Part shown: positions 55,451-64,000 of the stretch, piece by piece
How the letters are laid out: every line of letters starts with the position of its first letter
Numbering within the stretch: the stretch's first letter is position 1
NCBI GenBank assembly: GCA_963576475.1
Contig: OY754980.1
Span: 22,365,434-22,429,433 of the forward strand
DNA: 64,000 nt
From: Molanna angustata
Lineage: Eukaryota; Arthropoda; Insecta; Trichoptera; Molannidae
Direction of reading: 5' to 3'
The notes under the pieces: generated by a model
Told to the model about the DNA's origin: nothing
Databases searched by the model: none
What the model saw: only the letters and a program-made list of their open reading frames with translations
Position numbers and translations under genes: made by a program

Positions 55451-55937
55451 AAAAACAGTACAGTAAATAATATAGTGATAACGTAAATTTATAAACAGTA
55501 CAGTAAATAATATAGTGATAACGTAAATTTATAAACAGTACAGTAAATAATATAGTGATAACGTAAATTTATAAACAGTACAGTAAATAATATAGTGATA
55601 ACGTAAATTTATAAACAGTACAGTAAATAATATAGTGATAACGTAAATTTATAAACAGTACAGTAAATAATATAGTGATAACGTAAATTTATAAACAGTA
55701 CAGTAAATAATATAGTGATAACGTAAATTTATAAACAGTACAGTAAATAATATAGTGATAACGTAAATTTATAAACAGTACAGTAAATAATATAGTGATA
55801 ACGTAAATTTATAAACAGTACAGTAAATAATATAGTGATAACGTAAATTTATAAACAGTACAGTAAATAATATAGTGATAACGTAAATTTATAAACAGTA
55901 CAGTAAATAATATAGTGATAACGTAAATTTATAAACA
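55451..55937. repeat. Perfect 40-bp tandem repeat, 12 units
   Basis: A unit made of ATAAACAGTACAGTAAATAA and TATAGTGATAACGTAAATTT repeats every 40 bp from 55451 to 55930, followed by seven bases of a thirteenth. Except for the first unit's second base, I see no difference between units. No spacer-repeat alternation, so not a CRISPR array. Not coding. Confidence 0.98.
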
Positions 55938-56039
55938 CTTGTGCTACGAAGCGGAGTTTCAATGTTTTATGTTATAGTTGCAATAATATTGTAAAAAATA
56001 AGCGGTAAAAATATAGTTATACAGAATTATACAGGATAA

Positions 56040-56203
56040 TATATTGGACATAAGTAAAAATAACAGAAGGGCGTGTATGAGACGATGCACGGACGTGAAT
56101 GAAGCGAGAAATGTATGTCAAGAAAGAGGACTCTGAAGATCGGTTCTCTCTGCCTACCCCAGATAGGGAAAAGGCGTGTTGGTATGGTATGGTATATTGA
56201 ACA
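56040..56203 (+). mobile_element. LINE 3' tail with probable 11-bp target-site duplication
   Basis: TATATTGGACA (56040-56050) and TATATTGAACA (56193-56203) differ by one base. Between them GGGCGTGTATGAGACGATGC, GACGTGAATGAAGCGAG and TTCTCTCTGCCTACCCC match the end of the LINE at 10091-10496, and the tail is GGTATGGTATGGTAT. Confidence 0.78.
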
Positions 56204-56639
56204 TTTATACAGAATAATACATTCGAAAGTTAGGTTGTAATTATAGTTTAGTAACGTCTGTACATTTTTTTAAATATTGAATTTTGTTTAATGTTAAAAT
56301 AGTACCTACCTATATTTGAGTTTAATGATAATTTTGTAACGAATTAATTTTATGTGCAGTTCAAATAATTTATGTTTGAAATTGAATACATTCATTAGAG
56401 GAATCGAAGTTTATATTTTTCTGTGTTTTCCGTAATATTTTAAATTCCATCTAAAGAATTTTCGATTCAAATTTACTTATTTATGTTCTGTAAAGATTTA
56501 TTTCCTTTTTACAGAACTTGAAAGTTCTGTAAAAAAATCTCTCGTAAACATAAATCAGTCAATTTGATTTAAAATAATTACTCTTGAACGAATATTTGTT
56601 GTTATTGATAATTTAAATCGTTCATTAAGAACGAATCTT
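56204..56639. other. AT-rich DNA without a recognised gene
   Basis: Inverted words CTGTAAAGATTTATTTCC and ACTTTCAAGTTCTGTAAAAA near 56490-56535 are the only oddity. Confidence 0.35.
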
Positions 56640-56875
56640 TAAAATGCAATGGATCAACTCGCGCCGATGTGGCTCTCCCAAAGCGACAGTTCGCGTTCGA
56701 GAAATGAAAAATTTAATACCGATGACGTCAGAGGGTTTGAATTCGTTGAATATTGCATAAGTGGTTGTGTATAGATGAGGGTGGTATGCGTCGGTAGCCG
56801 ATCCGAATCGTCGATACAAATTTTGTTCGGTAAACAAGAGACGCTTCCAATACGGCACGCGCGAACCAAACATTA
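56640..56875. promoter_or_regulatory. GC-richer patch with a perfect CRE word
   Basis: This 235-bp patch is less AT-rich than its surroundings and contains TGACGTCA (56723-56730), the full cAMP-response-element palindrome, near several CpG-containing words. Minus-strand frames of 71 and 82 codons overlap it and are not recognised. Regulatory function is only inferred. Confidence 0.25.
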
Positions 56876-57684
56876 ACGAAGATTACTCATATACCCTACA
56901 CTTTACCAGTAGAGATACGGAGAGAATTTAATAAGGGAATGTTCAGTTCTGTTCCCAAACGGGAGAAGGCTAAACGATTGCCGAGTTTTACTCAAAAAAA
57001 CAATTTATAAAATCGGTTTGAGGGATTCACGCCGGCTAATTCTATATTCACGCTGGAAACTATACGTATCTTAGGAGCATTATTTATTTACCTCTTATCT
57101 ATAACTTCGCTCGTATGATAGAGGTAAGATACTTTGAGAGGAAGAGATATGATAAAATATTCATTCCATTTCATGTTCACAATCTTTGAACTCCTAAACC
57201 GACATACGTATCTACACATAAACTAGATGTTGCTATACCTATACAAAACAATGATATAATGAGTTAGTACAACGAGTGTTTACACACGGCAGGTATATAA
57301 ACACGCTTTGTTTCCTACGAAAAGTATTACTTAATATGCGAATATTTTAAGTGCAAAGTTGACGAAAAAAAGGAGTCGTAAATGTTTATCTAAAGCACCG
57401 CGTGGTTTATCAAGTGGCAATATCCATTCGTCAGAGGGCTCAATCGAACATTTACGAACCGTAAACTTTACCTGTGTTGTATGTAAAACCAATAATAAAA
57501 ACGACTCGATTCAATGGATTGGGCCGTTGTGATTCTTATATTATTTTAGGCGCGCGGTATTTCATCACATACAAAAATCTTAATTGCGCTCACCGACTAA
57601 ATAACCAAGTCGAATGCGATAAACGAAATATATATATAATAGAGGCACAAACTCTATGCAATATAAAAAAACCGACTTTAAAAT
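56876..57684. other. Unique DNA without a recognised gene
   Basis: A solitary copy of the minisatellite word (ATAGAGGCACAAACTCTATG, 57638-57657) lies 550 bp left of the main array. Confidence 0.4.
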
Positions 57685-57745
57685 GAATATATGTCAAGAT
57701 AGAAAAAATGTGACGTTCGGTTCTGCCCTTCATGGGGTTGGCAGA
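57685..57745 (+). repeat. LINE 3' tail remnant
   Basis: ATGTCAAGATAGAAAAAATG and GACGTTCGGTTCTG match 10407-10439 of the LINE at 10091-10496. The rest is decayed. Confidence 0.6.
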
Positions 57746-57749
57746 GATT

Positions 57750-58175
57750 CCCATCATCAAATATCTTGTCATAGTTCAGATGGAATCACCTCTGAAGTGA
57801 TCCATTTCTAATTAAAAAGGAATCGTCGAATTCGGACGACGCCGACATGGTAAATAATTATATAATTAATTGCACACGACTTTGCAAATTGAATAGTTTA
57901 ATATTTTTTTCTCATGAGTTCCATCATCAGAACTCGATGAAATTTATAAGTGTGTTCACCTCTGAAGCAACCCCTTCCTATTAAAAAAGGAATCATTGAA
58001 ATCGGAAAATGTAGTAAAGAATTACCATCGCTAAAGTGAGAATTGAAGAGTGTCATGATTTTCTCATAGATCTCATAATCAGATCTTGATTGAAATTGAA
58101 ATAAGAGCAATAGGAAGATACCCCATTTCTAATGAAAAAAGAATCATCGAAATCGGACAGAGTGAATTGATAACC
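57750..58175. repeat. Three diverged copies of a roughly 120-150 bp repeat
   Basis: Each copy contains an ATCATC or ATAATC AGA word, a segment like TCACCTCTGAAG, CCATTTCTAAT or CTTCCTATTAAA, then AAAGGAATCRTYGAAATCGG. Copies start near 57750, 57900 and 58060. Divergence is high, so this is an old tandem array. Confidence 0.55.
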
Positions 58176-58189
58176 TCCTCCGTTTGACG

Positions 58190-58758
58190 TAAAATAGAGG
58201 CTCACAAACTATATAATATAATAGAGGCTCCCAAACTATGTAATAAAATAGAGGCTCACAAACTATGTAATAAAATAGAGGCTCACAAACTATGTAATAA
58301 AATAGAGGCTCACAAACTATGTAATAAAATAGAGGCTCACAAACTATGTAATAAAATAGAGGCTCACAAACTATGTAATAAAATAGAGGCGCACAAACTA
58401 TGTCATGAATTAGAGGTGCATGAACTGTGTAATATAATAGAACCGCATAAATTACGCACTTAAATAGAGGACAACAGAGGCGCACAATATTATGTGCAAT
58501 AGAATAAATTTGCACAAACTATGCAATAAAAAAGAAGCGCACAAAGTTTGTGATAAAGTAGAGGTGCACAAACTGTATAATATAATAGACGCTCAAAAAC
58601 TATGCACTGAAACAGAAGGACGCAAACTGTACAATATAGGTAACAGAGATGCACAATTTGTGTAATAGAATGAATTCGCACAAACTATGTAATAAAAAAT
58701 AGGCGCACAAAGTTTGTGATTAAGTAGAGGTGCACATACTATATAATATAATAGGGGT
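58190..58758. repeat. 27-bp minisatellite with 9-residue coding periodicity
   Basis: Units of the form GAGGCTCACAAACTATG plus TAATAAAATA repeat every 27 bp. Units between 58251 and 58385 are identical. Units to the right (58386-58758) are increasingly diverged and include a repeated block of about four units (58477-58585 and 58647-58755). Because 27 is divisible by three, the minus strand is open as a repeating EPLFYYIVC peptide (58144-58515). Nothing suggests it is a gene. Confidence 0.92.
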
Positions 58759-59195
58759 ACACAAACAAACACTCAAGAACCTTACACTCTTGATTCTTGA
58801 TTTGGACGGAATTACTTTAATCTAGATCAAGATTGAAGATACGACAACACAAGAGTCAACAAAATTCCTCGCGCACAGGTAACCAGAAATCACTGAAACT
58901 ATAGGTACCTACATCCCGCGCATACTTCTTTCTTTCAATAGCTTTGACAAAACCAACCTAGTCTTGTTTGTTTAGACAACACAAGACGGGATGGAATATA
59001 ATTATATTTTACTCAATACGAATCCGCTATAGAATTCGTGGCTCCCATTCTCTCCTGACTGGAACCCTACATACAACAAACGAAACACCATACCTGCTTG
59101 ATTTATATAACACACTGACTACCGTGCATCCAAAATAAAGAAACGGGATTTTGGAAAAAAAGACACATCCTTGAACTGTAATAAATTATCGAATT
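58759..59195. other. Unique DNA without a recognised gene
   Basis: Short words ACTCTTGATTCTTGATTTGG suggest a minor local duplication; nothing else. Confidence 0.4.
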
Positions 59196-59340
59196 CTGTT
59201 ACTATTACCATAAGTATGTTTTTTCTCATTTTTTCATATTGTCTTACTCATATGTTTGTATGTTTTTCTGTTACTGTTACCATAAGTTTGTTTTTTCTCA
59301 ATTTTTCATATTTTTTAATTCATTTGTTTATATTTTTTTT
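59196..59340 (+). repeat. Imperfect 72-bp tandem duplication
   Basis: CTGTTACTATTACCATAAGT at 59196 and CTGTTACTGTTACCATAAGT at 59268 begin two T-rich units 72 bp apart. A frame of 88 codons runs through as a 24-residue repeat rich in Phe, Leu and Ser. An AATAAATAAATAAAT end at 59454 suggests the block may be a LINE 3' UTR. Confidence 0.75.
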
Positions 59341-59469
59341 CTTTTATTTAAGTAGTTTTCATTTGTATGCTTATAATGTGGACATATTTATGACTTATAT
59401 TAAGAAATCCATTGTTTATGTTCATATTATAACATAAAACTTTAATTGTCCCAAATAAATAAATAAATT

Positions 59470-60133
59470 TACTAGGTAGGTATATCAAAAGAAGATATTT
59501 CGATTATGCACGTTATTTTGTGACATAGTAATAACTTTAATCGACAATAATAGTCATATTTTTATAAGAACCTATTCAATATTCTATCGTATATAATAAA
59601 ACACTGGTATCTACGATAGAATCAGCATGCACTTATCTGTAAAAAACTTCCAACGAACTTCTAATCAAATAATCGAAAAGAATACATAATCTAAATGTTT
59701 ACAAAAAAAATGTTACTTTTCTTGTTCATCCGACATCACTGTGCAATAAGATAAAACGATGAAATAATAAAACAAACATAAATATTTTGTAGACACACAA
59801 GATTCATTTTACAACCTCGTTTAAAAATAATATTACAAATTAAATGATACAAGTTCGCTTTTTACCATTTGATGTCCAACGCAAAGGAATCCTATAAATG
59901 CATAATGTATCACTAAGTTCATCCAACAGACCAAAGATTTCATAAGATAGATAAGTAGTAACGATTCAAGAGAGAATACCTTTTTTATTATTCTTTTTAT
60001 AGATATTTTTTTCCAAACGAATCCTTGTTAGGATCGGAGCAAGATTTCTGAAGTCTCTCAAACGATGCACAACCTTAGAAAAATAAACAACGAAAAAAAT
60101 ATTATTTAACTCACAATTGGACACGATTTTATT
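59470..60133. other. AT-rich DNA without a recognised gene
   Basis: No feature supported. Confidence 0.45.
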
Positions 60134-61082
60134 GGGGAGGACTACCAAACGGTGTTATAACTTTTATAAGACTGATTCTAAAGAATATCACAAAAATCTA
60201 TAGACCGTAGGAAGACATGGAGATGATTAAAACCGCCTAATGCACTATGAAGTTACCTGTTTTAAGGATAATTACCGCGTGCATTATATTTTAACTATCG
60301 GAAACCCAAACATTGTTGATTTTTTTGCAATTTAAGAAAAAACCTTACTTGAAATGAAAAAAACTTTAGTGGTCATTCACTTTGATTTTATAAACTCTTT
60401 ATGCACATAAAAGATTTATTTCTCTACAACACATAGTTATGAAGTAATTTAAAAAAATGCTGTCTAAAAGGATATTTTTTTTATTTTTTTAAGGTAAACG
60501 AGACTTAATTTTTAAATTGTGAGACAAACATTCACTAGAGAAATGTTTATAACACTTATGGTATTTTTTTCTAGAAACGCACTGTTTCGCATATTTGAGG
60601 AATTTTATTTGAAATTGGGGTGTTTAGGTTTATATGGCCTCTTAAATGTGTACAGTAAAAAACGCATGTTCACACGTTGTTATTAAGAAACCTTACATAA
60701 CAATAATATCTCACAAAATATGGGTATTTTACTTCTTATTTCTAAGTTTTTAATAAAATTATTTTTTATATAATAATAATGGATTTATTAATAAATTTTT
60801 ATATGATTACCTATTCAGTTAAAAAGGTGAGCATGTATGGAGTTTTGTTCTATTTGTCAACTGCAATAGTGACATAGTATGATTGAGTAAAGTTTAGTGA
60901 ATTTGCATAGAAAAGATTTGAACATGAATTAACAAGATTGGTAATATGAATCATCAAAAATATTCTATTGTTATTTTACTAAGTATGTAGGTATGTATAG
61001 GTGGATTTTTTTTGTTAGTTGTATTTATATGAATAAAATTAAGTAACGTGACAATTTTAACAATCTTTGGTGGTCCTCCCCA
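60134..61082. mobile_element. 949-bp TIR element
   Basis: TGGGGAGGACTACCAAA at the left and TTTGGTGGTCCTCCCCA at the right are inverted repeats with one change, and TGTTA/TAACA continues the match. The interior is AT-rich and holds no transposase frame. Target-site duplication unclear. Superfamily unassigned. Confidence 0.75.
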
Positions 61083-61346
61083 GATCAAGTAAAAAGATAC
61101 TCCAACGCTCACAGCATAAAAAGAAGATCAAAACAAAAAAAAATACTTATGACTAACTTGATCCTTCATAAATTCCAAACTGAACAATCGTTAGAATATA
61201 TCATGGCCAACCAAGTGAGAATGGTCCCTTTTCAAACTTTCAAAAGGTATTCCTTATAAAGAAAAAAATATATCTCCCGACCCAACCTGCGCCCCCGATA
61301 ACGAATAAAATTTTATAGTAAAAAGCGGTCACTTACATACATAATA
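61083..61346. other. AT-rich DNA
   Basis: Nothing supported. Confidence 0.4.
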
Positions 61347-61366
61347 TATATATAGATATATATATA

Positions 61367-61458
<92 letters not shown>

Positions 61459-61471
61459 TATATAATATATA
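61347..61471. repeat. Long AT microsatellite
   Basis: About 125 bp of TA repeats with a few GATA/TCTA interruptions at both ends. Frames reading IYIYIY through it are artefacts. It is a perfect palindrome by nature and could form a cruciform. Confidence 0.97.
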
Positions 61472-62447
61472 TTGTTTGGCAGTCGAATTGGTATATTTGC
61501 TTCCACCGTTATAAATCATTTTGTTATGTCAAAAATAAACTTAGATATACATTGTGTAAATGTAAATCTTGCAAATACCGATTTGATATAAAGATTTTGT
61601 AAAAGAATATTTGAATATTATTATTTGAAAACTCTAGATAGTCGATATATCTATCGGTCCACACATGTCTGCGACGAGTAGGTACCTAAATAAGATCTGT
61701 TAGAAATGAGAATTGGTAGATGTTTTCCTTTAATCTCACAGAGCGAGGGAAAATTCTGAGACGTATAAAACACGAGTTTCGGGATTATATTGTGCTTTAT
61801 GTACGCGCCCGGAAAGATTTAAACATTATTATTATTTTTTTTTTATTTTTGAAATCTTCAGCGCTACTGCGGTCTGACAAGTTCTGACAACGTCACTTAA
61901 AACGGCCGAAAATGTACGGTGACACGACTTCATATATCAAACTGGAAAGCCCTCTTATGAGAGAGTGCCCATTCAATTTTGTCGGTTCTCAGAATATCCA
62001 CAAAAATGCATTACAATATTGAGCAGTCATATTATGATGCTCAACGTGACGTTTGCTTCTTTCCGCGTCAAAATATATAACTAGTAGGTATATATTAATT
62101 AATTGAATCGAAAAAAAAATCGTTTAAAATCTAAATTAAACTCTCTCTCATCATTAAAATAGCAAATTTATTCACGATCAATTTGAGCTCATAATTTATT
62201 ATTTTCGTTCCCTCCTTATTATCCATATTTTTTAAACAAATTCCTACTCTTAATTAACTGTTCTATAATACTGATGTACCTAAAGCTTGAGAATAAATCG
62301 TTTTCAAAGGATACCATCGATCCGAAATAGTAGGTTTTAAGAAAAAACTAAAAAGATTTTTTCCACCGATGTATCTTAGGGGGGCATTCAAACCTAAAAT
62401 ATCTCGAATATGTTAAGCAGTGTGAATGTATGTTACACGTTTAAAAT
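61472..62447. other. Unique DNA without a recognised gene
   Basis: No coding-like frame, terminal repeat pair or RNA element recognised. Confidence 0.4.
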
Positions 62448-62474
62448 TACCTAAGCATCTTCTCTTCTTCTTTC

Positions 62475-62750
62475 TCAGCCATCTCTCCACTGCTGGATGT
62501 AGGCCTCTTCTAAAATCTTCCACTCGTCTTTTTTCTGGGCTTTTCGAACCCATCCGCTTCCACCGACAGGGACAATATCATCGGCCCACCTTTTCTGGGG
62601 CCGGCCTTTTCCCCTTTTCATATCCCATGGTCTCCAATTTAGAATTCTGGGTGCCCATCTGTCCGTACCCTGTCTAGCAACATGACCAGCCCATTGCCAT
62701 TTAAGTTTTGCAACTCGATCCATGACATCAACAACTTTCAATGACATCAA
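62475..62750 (-). CDS. RTE polyprotein C-terminus
   Basis: Open for 91 codons. KLKWQWAGHVARQGTDRWAP is followed by RILNWRPWDMKRGKGRPQKR, WADDIVPVGG and EEAYIQQWRDG, then a stop. The WQWAGHxAR, GRPxxRWxDD and EAYIQQW series is characteristic of RTE/BovB-type elements. The sense part of the inverted insertion; it stops abruptly at the inversion junction. Confidence 0.9.
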   Translation of the reverse strand: MMSLKVVDVMDRVAKLKWQWAGHVARQGTDRWAPRILNWRPWDMKRGKGRPQKRWADDIVPVGGSGWVRKAQKKDEWKILEEAYIQQWRDG

Positions 62751-62758
62751 ATAAAAAT

Positions 62759-63135
62759 ATGAAAGTGCTTAGATCAAACAACAATTCTGGTAAATCAAAC
62801 ATAATTAAATTAAAAAATAGAAACGGAAGTACAGAAAATGATAAAAATATGATAATAAATACAGTGCAAGAGTTTTACACGGAACTTTATAAACCAATTA
62901 CACAAAATTGAGAAACAAATGTAACTGTGCTAAATGTTGGCTCCGAAGAGATACCAGAGATAGATTGTAATGAAATTAAAAATGCACTCAAATACATGAA
63001 AAATAATAAAAGTCCAGGTGAAGATCAAGTGACAAGCGACATGATAAAGTTGGGTGGGGAAGAAATCATTGAAGCAATAAAAATACTCCTAAACAAGTGC
63101 GTAGAACTGGAGGTCATACCTGAAAAGTGGCAAAA
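62759..63135 (+). CDS. RTE reverse transcriptase, N-terminal fragment (inverted part)
   Basis: One frame from 62759 runs to the insertion end with a single stop (TGA, 62909-62911). Before it: NTVQEFYTELYKPITQN. After it: DCNEIKNALKYMKNNKSPGE, DQVTSDMIKLGGEE and CVELEVIPEKWQNT. The EFYxxLY, NNKSPGxDxV and xPxxWxxx series lies upstream of the catalytic core in RTE-type reverse transcriptases. The YxDD core is absent. Confidence 0.85.
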
Positions 63136-63149
63136 TACCTAAGCATAAA

Positions 63150-64000
63150 TTCCCCTAAATAAATTATTAAAAATATATTTTTTTTTCAATTACTCCATAA
63201 CCATAATATGTCGTAGAGAAATAAATGCTTTATGTGCTTAAAAAGTACATAAAATGAAACTAATTGACGAATCAAGTTTTTTTTCATTTCAGTCAGGTTT
63301 GTTATTAAAATGCAAAAAAATCAATAATTCTTGAGATTCTGGTAATTTACCCTTACTAACACGTAACTTCTTAGTGTATTCAGCGGTTTTGGTATATCAT
63401 GTTTTCAGTCACTAGATTCTTTGTTATATGTCCTTTAAGTTCTGTAAGAACTGATCAGTTGAAGATTGAGTAAGAGTATCAAAAGAAAACTTATGGCATT
63501 TTTAAAAGTCATCTTCAATAGGACAGTACCACCCAAAAAATATATAGGTACCTGATTTATTACAATATAAAAAAGATTTTAATTTAGATCAGTTTTACAA
63601 TGTACATAATCTAAAGAATTGCTACCGAAAAATAAAAGAATATAATATGATTGTTTTGTGATTCGTGGTCCAATGGATATATTTCCTGGCACAGAGTCTC
63701 GGCAAGTTAATTTGTGTTATTAATACAAACGTCTCGTCAACCGCCACCTAGAAATGCAACGCGGTATGTTTGAAAGAAATTGTTCAGTCAGATGGGACAT
63801 TTCGCTTGTCCATCCACAACCAACAAATCATACACGTACCTACCTAAAGGAATTAATCAAATCTAAGACAAGACGAGAAAATTGGGATGTCCAGACAAAA
63901 CATACCGTCACTTAATCCCTTCCCATTATTCACAACTTGATGAGTTTCTTTGAATTACTCAATATGTTTCCGATATCGAAATTGTATCCACCGTTGTCAA
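63150..64000. other. AT-rich DNA without a recognised gene
   Basis: GATTCGTGGTCCAATGGAT at 63660-63678 looks like a tRNA A-box side, but no B box or fold follows. Nothing else is supported. Confidence 0.4.

Larger units (their letters stand above)
62448..63146 (-). mobile_element. RTE LINE insertion with inverted 5' part and 11-bp target-site duplication
   Basis: TACCTAAGCAT at 62448-62458 recurs at 63136-63146. Between them, the left part (to about 62750) is the 3' end of an RTE element on the minus strand, ending in a GAGAAAGAAGAAGAGAAGA tail. The right part (about 62750-63135) is an upstream piece of the reverse transcriptase in the opposite orientation. One event with the 5' half inverted, as in twin priming, explains both the inversion and the single pair of duplications. 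The duplicated ATGACATCAA words at 62722 and 62740 mark the junction area. Confidence 0.88.

Noticed and set aside
55451..55937. Regularly spaced repeats as a CRISPR array
   Set aside because: Units are contiguous and identical with no spacers, and the DNA is eukaryotic.
58144..58515. 123-codon frame with EPLFYYIVC repeats as a repeat protein
   Set aside because: The frame follows from a 27-bp minisatellite, a multiple of three. Other parts of the array have stops.
61313..61519. Frame rich in Ile-Tyr
   Set aside because: Translation of an AT microsatellite. The same holds for 52446-52646 and the Cys-Val frame at 4310-4516.
63660..63705. tRNA-like A box
   Set aside because: No B box or foldable remainder could be found.

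Overview
The window looks like a 64 kb stretch of insect nuclear DNA, most likely from a moth or butterfly (Lepidoptera). The reasons are strong AT richness, dense decayed non-LTR retrotransposons with microsatellite-like tails, tRNA-derived SINEs, many palindromic MITEs, a Helitron with A|T insertion geometry, scattered TAGGTA/TACCTA words, and a degenerate block of the insect telomere word CCTAA. No bacterial-style genes, operons or CRISPR arrays occur. I see no complete host protein-coding gene, so the window is probably intergenic or lies within large introns. The ordinal assignment is inference.

Layout. 0-8 kb: a foldback MITE, a tRNA-Thr-like SINE, a snapback repeat, a 1 kb element holding a TG microsatellite, and two small TIR elements. 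8-18 kb: CR1/L2-like LINE pieces (the best is a 405-codon reverse transcriptase fragment on the minus strand, 15590-16807), another LINE fragment with an 11-bp target-site duplication (10091-10496), three snapback repeats and one possible unidentified coding exon (14802-15170). 18-32 kb: three Penelope/hammerhead-like motifs (18.6, 27.56 and 29.4 kb), more LINE and SINE pieces, a 709-bp TIR element, and a possible short terminal exon (26328-26395). 32-46 kb: a second MITE copy, a LINE fragment with a 10-bp duplication, the best SINE, the telomere-like block and two GC-rich islands that may be promoters or exons. 46-64 kb: a Jockey-type LINE 3' end, a 77-bp RTE 3' end, a Helitron, a hAT MITE nested in a LINE, a perfect 40-bp x12 satellite, a 27-bp minisatellite, a 949-bp TIR element and an RTE insertion with inverted 5' part and intact 11-bp target-site duplications.

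How the parts relate. Nearly everything recognisable is a parasite of the genome at some stage of decay. LINEs supplied reverse transcriptase, SINEs and short tails carry the ends recognised by it, and MITEs are non-autonomous DNA transposons. No element in the window encodes an intact transposition machine. I did not find a new defence or metabolic system. The most interesting structures are the hammerhead-like palindromes, the apparently covarying two-stem 3' end of the CR1-like LINEs, the inverted RTE insertion and the perfect satellite.
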